In this document: piece after piece, positions 50,708 to 58,435 of the stretch | Layout of the letters: every line of letters begins with the position of its first letter | Numbering within the stretch: the stretch's first letter is position 1 | The notes under the pieces: generated by a model | What the model was told of the DNA's origin: nothing | Seen by the model: only the letters and a program-made list of their open reading frames with translations | The model's database searches: none | Source: NVTR01 sp036480115 | GTDB lineage: Bacteria > Pseudomonadota > Alphaproteobacteria > Rhodobacterales > Rhodobacteraceae | NCBI GenBank assembly: GCA_965224795.1 | Contig: CBDDAE010000002.1 | Span: forward strand, 310,001-374,000 | Direction: 5' to 3' | DNA: 64,000 nt | Position numbers and translations under genes: made by a program

Positions 50708-51634
50708 ATGACTGACAACAAAGCCGCCATTCATACCGCTTTGCAAAACCTGCCCCGTTTTGTTGGAACAACCTCCAGTGATTATTCGGCCACCCGTTTG
50801 GGTGGATTAACCAACCTAGTTTATCGCATTGAAACCGCTGAAGAAAAACTGATCGTACGTATTCCGGGTGCTGGCACAGACGACTACATTGATCGCCAGG
50901 TCGAGCTGCATAATGCAAAGGCTGCAGCAAAGGCCGGAGTTTCGGCGCAAATCCTGTGGGCGGATGGTGATAGCGGCGTGATGATCAGCCAGTGCATTGA
51001 GCCATCAACCACCATGACCCCTGCCCTGTTTGCCAGCCGCGCGGGATCGGCAGCTCGGGCTGGGAAGGCAATGGCCAAGCTGCATAATTCCGGCGAAAAG
51101 TTTCAGTTTCATTTTGAATTGTTCAAGATGATTGACGATTATTTGGCCATCCTTGACAAGAAACAGGCCAAACTGCCGGATGGGTACAGCGATATCGTTG
51201 CCGCAGCTGCACCCATCAAACAGGCGCTGGCCGATCATCCAACACCGCTCGCGCCCTGTCATTGCGATCCGCTTTGCGAAAATTTTCTGGATGACGGTCA
51301 GGTCATGTGGATCATTGATTGGGAATATTCCGGCATGAATGATCCGCTTTGGGATCTGGGCGATCTGTCGGTTGAGGCCGGGTTTGATGCAGCGCAGGAC
51401 CGGGAAATGCTACAGGCCTATTTCGTCTCCGACCCGACGGCGGCGCAGGTCGGGCGAATGGTAATCTACAAAGCCATGTGTGATTTGCTTTGGACACTGT
51501 GGGGGCTTATCCAACACGTCGACGAAAACCCGGCCGAAGATTTCTGGGCCTATGCGTTGGGACGATTTGAACGCTGTAAAACTCTGATGCAAAGCCCTGA
51601 ATTTGCAACGCATTTAGCATCGATCAAAGAATAA
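50708..51634 (+). CDS. Choline-kinase-fold phosphotransferase (second copy)
   Basis: A 308-residue member of the same phosphotransferase family as the protein at 44012-44890. The N-lobe is RLGGLTNLVYRIETAEEKLIVRIPG. The catalytic loop is CHCDPLCENFLDDG and the metal motif WIIDWEYSGMNDPLWDLGDLS, with the key Asp residues intact. The middle region differs a good deal from the other copy, so the two probably act on different substrates. AAGGA precedes the ATG. It is the last gene of its operon; its stop overlaps the opposite DUF1501 stop by 11 bases. Confidence 0.87.
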   Translation: MTDNKAAIHTALQNLPRFVGTTSSDYSATRLGGLTNLVYRIETAEEKLIVRIPGAGTDDYIDRQVELHNAKAAAKAGVSAQILWADGDSGVMISQCIEPSTTMTPALFASRAGSAARAGKAMAKLHNSGEKFQFHFELFKMIDDYLAILDKKQAKLPDGYSDIVAAAAPIKQALADHPTPLAPCHCDPLCENFLDDGQVMWIIDWEYSGMNDPLWDLGDLSVEAGFDAAQDREMLQAYFVSDPTAAQVGRMVIYKAMCDLLWTLWGLIQHVDENPAEDFWAYALGRFERCKTLMQSPEFATHLASIKE

Positions 51635-52838
51635 TCCCCGGGTTTTGTCCCAACTCTAGTCCCGGAAATATCGCGCCTTCCAGCGCGCTACGATCCAGCC
51701 CGAACATGTCCGCCATGGCCCAACCCGCCACTGAACGTACATCACCAGTTGGCATCAGGTCGCGCCGGTCGTACAGATCAGCCTCGGCCAATCCGGGCCA
51801 GCGACCGTAAACTTTGCCACCTGCCACTGCACCGCCTGCCAAAACCATCAAACCACCGGTGCCGTGGTCGGTACCAGCGGTGCCATTTTCGCGCGCGGTG
51901 CGACCAAATTCAGTCATCGCGATCACTGTAGTTTGCGCCCAATTATCGCCAAGCCCTTGTTTTAGTGTCAATATTGACTGCGCCAGTCGTGGCAAAGCAC
52001 GGTTCAACGCACCCCCCTGATTTCTGTGGGTGTCCCAACCGTTGATGGAAAAGCACGCAATCCTTGTGTCATGGTTCAGCCGATCCGCCGCAAAGGCCGC
52101 AAGGGCATTATCAGAACGCCCGCCGTCCTGACGCATCATCGCCTGCATTTCGTCACTGGCCGCGGCATCCGTTGCCGCGTCATTCACCATCAGATCTGCC
52201 AGTTCCATTGCCTCAAGTGCTGCACCGCGAAACAGCGGGTCATCGTGATAGGCTTCGGTCAGCAGCATTCGCGCCCGCTCGGACAGGTTTAGCTTGGTAT
52301 TGGGGGCCCAATTGGACACCGGGGCGTCACCCGAAAGAATCTTCAGATTTTCCTGACCAATGGCAAAGGCGGTTTCACCGGTCGCTCCCGGCATGACCTG
52401 TAGCAGGCGGTTTAACCAACCATCGCGGGAAATTGCAAATCCCGCATCCGGGGTGGTGCCTGCTTCCAGTAAATCTTGTCCGTCAAAATGGCTGCGTTTG
52501 TCACGATACGGCGTTGAAACCGCATGTACAAAGGCAAGTTCGCGACTTTGCCAAAGCGGCATTAGATCAGCCAGGCCATTGTTCAGGGCAAAATACCCAT
52601 CTAAATCCTGTGCCTCACTTTGCAAATTTGGACGCGCGATTGCATAGTTTGGGTCCCCAACCGGCTGCACCACATCCAGGCCGTCCATACCCCCACGCAG
52701 GATCAAAACAACAAGTCGGGCATCGCCTGGAACGGATGCAAATGTCACGGTAGTTAACAACGGGTGGGCGGCTGCGGAACAGCCCAAAACGCTAAGGCTT
52801 TTTAACAATCCACGTCGGGTAAGACTGGGTTTTGACAT
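51624..52838 (-). CDS. DUF1501 domain protein (Tat-exported)
   Basis: A 404-residue protein. The start has a twin-arginine signal (LTRRGLLKSLSVLGCSAAAHPLLTTVTFA), so it is folded before export. The mature part has the DUF1501 features, which are sulfatase/alkaline-phosphatase-like: VVLILRGGMDGLDVVQPVGDPNY, DLMPLWQSRELAFVHAVSTPYRDKRSHFDGQDLLEAG and AMTEFGRTARENGTAGTDHGTGGLMVLAGGAV, with several probable metal-binding His/Asp residues. The activity is not established. It lies eight bases after a DUF1800 gene, and the two families almost always occur together, so they are taken to work as one unit. Confidence 0.88.
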   Translation of the reverse strand: MSKPSLTRRGLLKSLSVLGCSAAAHPLLTTVTFASVPGDARLVVLILRGGMDGLDVVQPVGDPNYAIARPNLQSEAQDLDGYFALNNGLADLMPLWQSRELAFVHAVSTPYRDKRSHFDGQDLLEAGTTPDAGFAISRDGWLNRLLQVMPGATGETAFAIGQENLKILSGDAPVSNWAPNTKLNLSERARMLLTEAYHDDPLFRGAALEAMELADLMVNDAATDAAASDEMQAMMRQDGGRSDNALAAFAADRLNHDTRIACFSINGWDTHRNQGGALNRALPRLAQSILTLKQGLGDNWAQTTVIAMTEFGRTARENGTAGTDHGTGGLMVLAGGAVAGGKVYGRWPGLAEADLYDRRDLMPTGDVRSVAGWAMADMFGLDRSALEGAIFPGLELGQNPGIIL

Positions 52839-52846
52839 ACCTGTTC

Positions 52847-54205
52847 CTATCTGCGGTTAAATTCTGCTGACGCCAGCACCAAAGTGATGCCTTCACGTGT
52901 GTCTTCGGTCTGCGAAACCGCCCAGATCAACCGTTCCCCGGCAGCGTCTGCCAAAGTTGCGCGTAAAAAGTCGCCCGGGTCGGTTACCCGGTCGCGAAAG
53001 AATTTAGATACCCTGACCGACAGCGTTATCCGGTTGGCCAGACCTTGCGGGGTGATCCATTCATTGGCAGCTTCGGGCCAGCCATCCGGACCGGGGGCAC
53101 GCATGAATGGCTGGCCCATAGCGCTAAGCGAATTATTAACCGATTTTTGCAACTTTTTGTTCTTTTGGTTCAGAAATTCCTGGCCAGTCAGCCCCATTGC
53201 CATCAAAATTGACAAGATAAAATCAAACGGTTGTTTTGCTTTTTGGCCTAGGGATTGCCAGGCGGCGGGATGTTCCAGCATGGCTTGATACATCGCACTC
53301 AGGTGGCCATCTGAACCCAAATAGGCCTTTGTCATATGCTTGATCAGGTCAGGATCGGGTTGGTCCGAAACGAAATGTACAGCCAGTTTTCGCGCTAAAT
53401 GGTGTGCCGTTTCCGGGTGCGCGGCCAGATTTTCCAATGCAGAGAATATATCCTCCAGATTGGGGTGTTCGCCGCCATATTGAACACCAAGAATAGTTTT
53501 TGTTCCCGGCTCTGAAATTCCTGGGTTAAACAGGAAACCCTGTTTTTTCGAAAGCCCCAGACCGGTCAGCAGCTCGGCCAGCTGGCGCACATCATGCTGG
53601 CCATAACCGGCACCAACACCAAGAGTATGAAGTTCCAACAATTCGCGTGCCAGGTTTTCGTTCAAGCCTTTGTTGCGACGCTTACCAATGGCAGAATTTG
53701 GCCCGAATGAGCTAACCTGATCCAAATATGTCAGCATGAATGGATGTGTAATTACCGCCTTCAGCATATCAGCAAATCGGCCGGCCACATGGGGGCGAAG
53801 GGCCTCATCCAAATAGGCCGGCGCAAGTGCGCGGGTGGCAAGGTTTTTACCGACAGCCGTGAAATGGTCGGCCCAAAACCAGTTCAATCGCTCAAAAAAT
53901 GCGTTATCGGTATCCAATACTCGCGCTGTGGCCTGTAAAAGCCCCAATGCAGCAGTATTTTTCAAGGCTTTGCGGGTTGCGTCGTACCTTTCGCGATCCG
54001 CTGGTTTTTGATTGGCGGCTTTTTTTGCGCGGCGCATTGCTAAAACTTGCTGCAAAACAACTTTAGTGGAATTTACCGGAAATTTTTTGGCTATACTGTC
54101 CGCACCGGCAAAGCCGCCTAACAGTTCGGTTTTATTTAACGGTTTTGATTTTGGTCCCAGGCCATAGCCAAACCGGATAGCTGCAATTGTAGAAACTTGC
54201 GTCAC
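52847..54205 (-). CDS. DUF1800 domain protein
   Basis: A 452-residue DUF1800 protein. Landmarks are AAIRFGYGLGPK near the start, RLNWFWADHFTA, HPFMLTYLDQVSSFGPNSAIGKRRNKGLNENLARELLELHTLGVGAGYGQHDVRQLAELLTGL and LARKLAVHFVSDQPDP. There is no clear signal peptide in this reading (GTG start with a GGAG site), which is odd if its partner is exported; the N-terminus should be checked. The function is unknown. It is the first gene of a pair with DUF1501. Confidence 0.86.
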   Translation of the reverse strand: MTQVSTIAAIRFGYGLGPKSKPLNKTELLGGFAGADSIAKKFPVNSTKVVLQQVLAMRRAKKAANQKPADRERYDATRKALKNTAALGLLQATARVLDTDNAFFERLNWFWADHFTAVGKNLATRALAPAYLDEALRPHVAGRFADMLKAVITHPFMLTYLDQVSSFGPNSAIGKRRNKGLNENLARELLELHTLGVGAGYGQHDVRQLAELLTGLGLSKKQGFLFNPGISEPGTKTILGVQYGGEHPNLEDIFSALENLAAHPETAHHLARKLAVHFVSDQPDPDLIKHMTKAYLGSDGHLSAMYQAMLEHPAAWQSLGQKAKQPFDFILSILMAMGLTGQEFLNQKNKKLQKSVNNSLSAMGQPFMRAPGPDGWPEAANEWITPQGLANRITLSVRVSKFFRDRVTDPGDFLRATLADAAGERLIWAVSQTEDTREGITLVLASAEFNRR

Positions 54206-54331
54206 CTGGTGCTCCGTTTTCTATTTGGCACTATGATAGCGCCATAATTGATACGGGGAACCAATGGATTTCCGTCGCTGGTCGAATTCGGCGGAATTTC
54301 TCTGAAACCGGCCCATGGTTTAGCGCAGTAA

Positions 54332-55384
54332 TTATTGCGACGCGGGGACATTTTCAGTTTGCGCAAGTCGCAATTTCGCCGCCTCTGCCAGTAATTCTTG
54401 CGTCACCAGGGTAGAGCAAGCCCTGCCCTTATGTTTAGAGGCATAAAGCGCGACGTCTGCATCTGATAACATTTGGTCCAGATCGGGCACGTCGTAAAAC
54501 GTCGACGTGGTATAGCCTATACTGCCGGAAATTCGACAAATCTTGCCCTCAAAATTCACCGGAACCTCAAGCTGGCGAACAATTCGACTGGCGATCTTCA
54601 TTAGGCGATTTTTATCAACCAGGTCTTCAAAAATAAGCACAAATTCATCGCCACCAACACGCGCGACTGTATCGCAATCGCGGGTTTCATGGGTCAGTAT
54701 TTTCGCCGCCACCTGTAATACGTGGTCGCCCGCAGCGTGGCCAAGGGTGTCGTTGACGGCTTTAAAATAGTCCAGATCAACATGCATCAACCCAAATGGA
54801 ACACCGGTCACCACCAAATCCTGCAAAATCTGATCCATGGCGCGGCGGTTTTTTAGCTTGGTAAGTGGGTCGGTAAGCGCCTGCTGTTCCGCCGCCAATC
54901 TTGCCCCATGTAAACGCTGGTTCAGACGACGCGATTCTTCCATCACGGCGGTTTTGGCTTCGATCAGGTACAGCATTTCGATGGCCAGTTCGGTTTGGGA
55001 GAAATCCCCATTGCTTAACCCGAATTGACGAACCGCTTCGGTTAACTGAAAGCCAAAGGACAGGTTCACGATCAGACAATCACCGCCATTTGCAGCAACC
55101 AGAACGCCCTTCATCAGGGTGGACAGTCCATGGCGAAATTCCAGACGCAGTTTAGAGCCAGCAATGCCCTGCAGATCGCTAAAGTTCGATATTTTTTTAC
55201 GAGGGCGACGGATGGCAAACACTTCCAAGAACCGACGCCCGACAAATTTGTAATCCGGACGCAGCTTGGAAATCGTCGGTCCGACATGGCCTATATGGCC
55301 AGTTGGCAGGATCGAAACAGCCATCGGCATCAGTTTATCAAATATTTTGGGCTCAAACTGAAAGTCTGGCGGTTGTGTTGACAT
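54332..55384 (-). CDS. Diguanylate cyclase with N-terminal H-NOX-associated (HNOBA-like) domain
   Basis: A 350-residue protein. The N-terminal half resembles the HNOBA domain that receives signals from H-NOX proteins (FDKLMPMAVSILPTGHIGHVGPTISKLRP, FSDLQGIAGSKLRLEFR). A helical linker leads to a GGDEF domain with the active-site motif RVGGDEFVLIF and the preceding RDCD five residues upstream, the inhibitory I-site. Synthesis of cyclic-di-GMP is therefore expected, with product feedback. The ATG at 55384 lies one base after the H-NOX stop, which argues for a two-protein signalling unit; an upstream ATG would enlarge the overlap. Confidence 0.9.
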   Translation of the reverse strand: MSTQPPDFQFEPKIFDKLMPMAVSILPTGHIGHVGPTISKLRPDYKFVGRRFLEVFAIRRPRKKISNFSDLQGIAGSKLRLEFRHGLSTLMKGVLVAANGGDCLIVNLSFGFQLTEAVRQFGLSNGDFSQTELAIEMLYLIEAKTAVMEESRRLNQRLHGARLAAEQQALTDPLTKLKNRRAMDQILQDLVVTGVPFGLMHVDLDYFKAVNDTLGHAAGDHVLQVAAKILTHETRDCDTVARVGGDEFVLIFEDLVDKNRLMKIASRIVRQLEVPVNFEGKICRISGSIGYTTSTFYDVPDLDQMLSDADVALYASKHKGRACSTLVTQELLAEAAKLRLAQTENVPASQ

Positions 55385-55385
55385 C

Positions 55386-55973
55386 TTACCCGGCATTGGC
55401 TGACAGGTTAAAATTGCGACCGTCGGCAAAACTGGCCGACAGCATTTGAATGGAAATGGTGTCTATTCTCTGGTTGCGGCCCATATGTTCAATCAACGCC
55501 AACATGCCGTAGTCGTCGGCCATAGCTTGTAATATCCCCACCATCACATGGCCAAATCCAGTGTGATCAGAGCTACAGCGCATGGTGACATTGCCCGGTG
55601 TGGTCAGACGCAGATCAATTGTTGGTATTTCCAGATTTGGCAACGCCAGGTGCACCCGGTCCGCCAGATCATCCATCGAACACAGGAAATCGGAAAATGT
55701 TTCGCCCCCAAATCGCAAAAGTCTGCGCACGGCCTCTAGGTTTGGGTGCGAACACAGGAATATCCCCAAATCCACAAGGAATGTATCTTGTGGTTTTTCC
55801 AAATGCTTGCTGGCCGCCGCAATCACATCAAAGGTGATGTGATCCTCATAGGTCATCAGGGCTTCAAACCCGGCGCTGTCAATGCGCGCATCTCGGGCAA
55901 TCTGATCCCAATCCGACTGGCCATATGTTTCGCAAACAAAACGTTGTATCGACCAATTTATTAAACCGTGCAT
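55386..55973 (-). CDS. H-NOX-like (heme NO/oxygen-binding fold) protein with altered heme motifs
   Basis: A 195-residue protein recognised as H-NOX by its start (MHGLINWSIQRFVCETYG), the middle YEDHITFDVIAAASKHLEKP and the end (GHVMVGILQAMADDYGMLALIEH). The two heme hallmarks are not clear. After FL (96-97) and D101/D102 the usual proximal His position (about 103-105) is not His; the nearest is H108 (DRVHLALP). The Y-x-S-x-R motif expected near 131-135 reads MRCSSD. It may bind heme by H108, or not bind heme. It is encoded directly before the cyclase, so it is likely the sensor for that enzyme. Confidence 0.82.
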   Translation of the reverse strand: MHGLINWSIQRFVCETYGQSDWDQIARDARIDSAGFEALMTYEDHITFDVIAAASKHLEKPQDTFLVDLGIFLCSHPNLEAVRRLLRFGGETFSDFLCSMDDLADRVHLALPNLEIPTIDLRLTTPGNVTMRCSSDHTGFGHVMVGILQAMADDYGMLALIEHMGRNQRIDTISIQMLSASFADGRNFNLSANAG

Positions 55974-56063
55974 GGGCTGTCCCTGTTAAGCGCAGGCAAC
56001 GCTAACCCGGCAACCTTAATCAAGCCCAAACAAAATCCAGAAATTAAGCGACAATTGGCCCTA

Positions 56064-57620
56064 TCAAAAATCGGTCGGCGCACCACCTTCAGATTTACGC
56101 CGGGCAACAAAATCTGCCAGCTCGTCCCGGATGGCGATGTCCATCGCCGGTGGTTCAAAGCTGTTGATGATGTCCTTGAACATCTTATGGGCCCGCTCGG
56201 CCGTCCAGACACCACCTTTGATCTCCCAGCCCTCATAATTGGTCCAGTCGGCCAGAAACGGCTGATAAAACGCCGTTTCATAACGGTCCTGGGTGTGCTG
56301 GACGCCAAAGAAATGGCCATCACTGCCCACCTCTTTTATGGCATCCAGTGCAATGTCATCGGGTGTTGTCGCCGTTACCACGGGTTCAAAATACCGCTGG
56401 ATCATCTGCAAAACTTCGCAATCCATGATGAACTTTTCCGGGCTCGCGATCAGTCCGCCCTCTAACCAACCAGCAGCGTGGTACACAAAATTACTGCGTG
56501 ACTGAACGGCCGACCACAGCGAATTTGAGGTTTCCCACATCGCCTGCCCGTCCGGCACGTTGGATGTACAGACACCCGATGCGCGCAACGGCAGCCCGTA
56601 AAACCGCGCCAATTGCCCGGTCATCTGCGTGGCGCGCATATATTCCGGCGTCCCAAACGCAGGCGCGCCGGTTTTCATATCCACATTGCTGGTGAAGGTG
56701 CCCATGACACAGGCGCAGCCGGGTTTGACATATTGAAACAGCGCAATGGCACTTAAGGCCTCGGCAATGGATTGTGCCACCGCCCCGGCCATTGTCACCG
56801 GCGCCATCGCCCCGGCCAGCGTGAACGGTGCTACCACCACCGCCTGCCCGCGTCGGATCAAGCGCAAACAGCCGTCAATCATCGGGATATCGTGTTTCAG
56901 CGGCGAGGTGGAATTGATGTTGGTATACATCCGCGGCTTGGCTTCAAATTCTTCGTGGCTTAACCCGCCCGCAATACGCACCATTTCCATGACATCTTCG
57001 ACCCGTTCCTTGCCCAGACTGTACACATGGCCCACTTTGTCGGTCAGGGTCAGTTTGTCAAAAACCACATCCAGATGCCTGATTGAGGCATGAATATCCA
57101 CCGGTTCCACCGGATAACCGCCAGCGAAATGGATGCAGTTGAAATATTGCGTCAACTTCAGCAAATCCTGGCACTGGGCGCGGGTACCAACCTGTTTGCC
57201 GACCTCCATATCCCAGTAATTGGGCGGTGAGGACACATTGCCAAACACCATATTATTGCCGCCAATGGTAATTTCACGGTCCGGATTGCGTGGGGTTATG
57301 GTGAATTCACTGGGGGCTTTGGCGATCATCTCCATGACAAAATCGCGACCCATACGCACATTACTGCCGTTTACGGTGCAACCCGCCTGTTTAAAGATTT
57401 CCAGGCTTTCTTCGTTGTAAAATTCAATGCCAATCTCTTCCAGAATGTGCATGGCACCTTCATGGATCGCCTGCACACCAGCATTGTCTAACGGCTCAAT
57501 CGGTCGGTCGGTGTTTTGGACGATGCGCCAGGGCATCTGGTCAATCACGGCCGGATTATCGCGCCGGGCATTGCCTGCTCTGCCGCCGGCCCTTTTGCGC
57601 CGTGGCGATGTTTCGGACAT
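56064..57620 (-). CDS. Trimethylamine methyltransferase family (MttB-like) protein without pyrrolysine
   Basis: A 518-residue MttB-superfamily protein. It starts with PRRKRAGGRAGNARRDNPAVIDQMPWRIVQN and has the family's barrel segments (VHILEEIGIEFYNEE-like, NNMVFGNVSSPPNYWD, KPRMYTNINSTSPLKHDIPMIDGCLRLIRRGQAVVVAPFTLAGAMAPVTMAGAVAQS). No in-frame amber codon occurs, so it is a non-pyrrolysine form. Such enzymes demethylate glycine betaine, carnitine, proline betaine or similar and move the methyl group to a corrinoid protein. No corrinoid protein gene is visible in the window. It lies 93 bases after a HAD phosphatase gene on the same strand. Confidence 0.9.
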   Translation of the reverse strand: MSETSPRRKRAGGRAGNARRDNPAVIDQMPWRIVQNTDRPIEPLDNAGVQAIHEGAMHILEEIGIEFYNEESLEIFKQAGCTVNGSNVRMGRDFVMEMIAKAPSEFTITPRNPDREITIGGNNMVFGNVSSPPNYWDMEVGKQVGTRAQCQDLLKLTQYFNCIHFAGGYPVEPVDIHASIRHLDVVFDKLTLTDKVGHVYSLGKERVEDVMEMVRIAGGLSHEEFEAKPRMYTNINSTSPLKHDIPMIDGCLRLIRRGQAVVVAPFTLAGAMAPVTMAGAVAQSIAEALSAIALFQYVKPGCACVMGTFTSNVDMKTGAPAFGTPEYMRATQMTGQLARFYGLPLRASGVCTSNVPDGQAMWETSNSLWSAVQSRSNFVYHAAGWLEGGLIASPEKFIMDCEVLQMIQRYFEPVVTATTPDDIALDAIKEVGSDGHFFGVQHTQDRYETAFYQPFLADWTNYEGWEIKGGVWTAERAHKMFKDIINSFEPPAMDIAIRDELADFVARRKSEGGAPTDF

Positions 57621-57713
57621 TGATGTTCTCCTTGTCTAGTCAAGGGAACAACATGCGACCGCAATAGTCGGGGTGAAAAGCGACCGTCTGTGTCGCAATC
57701 ATGCGTTGCTGCG

Positions 57714-58403
57714 CTATTCTGTCAGCCAGTCCGCCAACTCACTGATATCACTAAGAACGATATCGGCCAATGGTGCCAGATCAACGGCTTCAGCCACCCC
57801 GGTCAACACGGCGGCTGTTTGCATGCCTGCCGCGCGCCCGGCCTCAAGATCATGGCTGCTATCGCCCACCATCACCACGTCACCGGGATCAATTCCCATA
57901 TAGTCGGCAAATGCCAGACACATATCAGGCGCTGGCTTGCCGCCAAAGCCGCTGTCATATCCGGCAATGAAATCAAAGCGGTGTTCGACATCCAGCGCCC
58001 GCAACTGGGCACGTGCGGTACCTTCACTGTCATTGGTGGCTATCCCTACAACCAGCCCCAATTCGGCCATTTCATCCAGAAATGGGTTTAGCGGGACCAC
58101 CGGCACGCCTTGGGCCAAGGCCCCGGTCTGATCCAGGAACCCGATCATCTGATCCAGCGTCATATCCGGGCGGTGGTACACTATTGCCCCGGCCACCTGT
58201 TCCACTGTGCCAGCAATCACGATGCTGTCGGGAAAAATCCGGCCCTTGGCGTAATCCAGCCCCCAGGACAGCGCCATTTCTTCGGCCAGGTCAGTGTCGC
58301 CATTTGCCAGCTCATCCACCACATGGGCAGCCCAAGGGCCCCAGGTGCGCTGGAAATCCAGCAAGGTTCCGTCTTTGTCAAATAGCAAGCCTTTGGCACG
58401 CAT
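57714..58403 (-). CDS. HAD family hydrolase (phosphoglycolate phosphatase-like)
   Basis: A 229-residue HAD hydrolase. Motif I is LLFDKDGTLLDF, motif II GIATNDSEGT, and motif IV VVMVGDSSHDLEAGRAAG, with an alpha-helical cap between. The catalytic Asp pair and Lys regions are intact, so it should be an active phosphatase. The substrate is unknown; phosphoglycolate is only the family's best-known one. It is divergent from the reductive dehalogenase fusion and upstream of the MttB-family gene. Confidence 0.88.
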   Translation of the reverse strand: MRAKGLLFDKDGTLLDFQRTWGPWAAHVVDELANGDTDLAEEMALSWGLDYAKGRIFPDSIVIAGTVEQVAGAIVYHRPDMTLDQMIGFLDQTGALAQGVPVVPLNPFLDEMAELGLVVGIATNDSEGTARAQLRALDVEHRFDFIAGYDSGFGGKPAPDMCLAFADYMGIDPGDVVMVGDSSHDLEAGRAAGMQTAAVLTGVAEAVDLAPLADIVLSDISELADWLTE

Positions 58404-58435
58404 AGGTCACCCTTTCGTCTTTATGCGGTGATGGC

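Noticed and set aside
56064..57620. Pyrrolysine-containing trimethylamine methyltransferase
   Set aside because: The gene is open throughout with no amber codon and no Pyl genes are visible.
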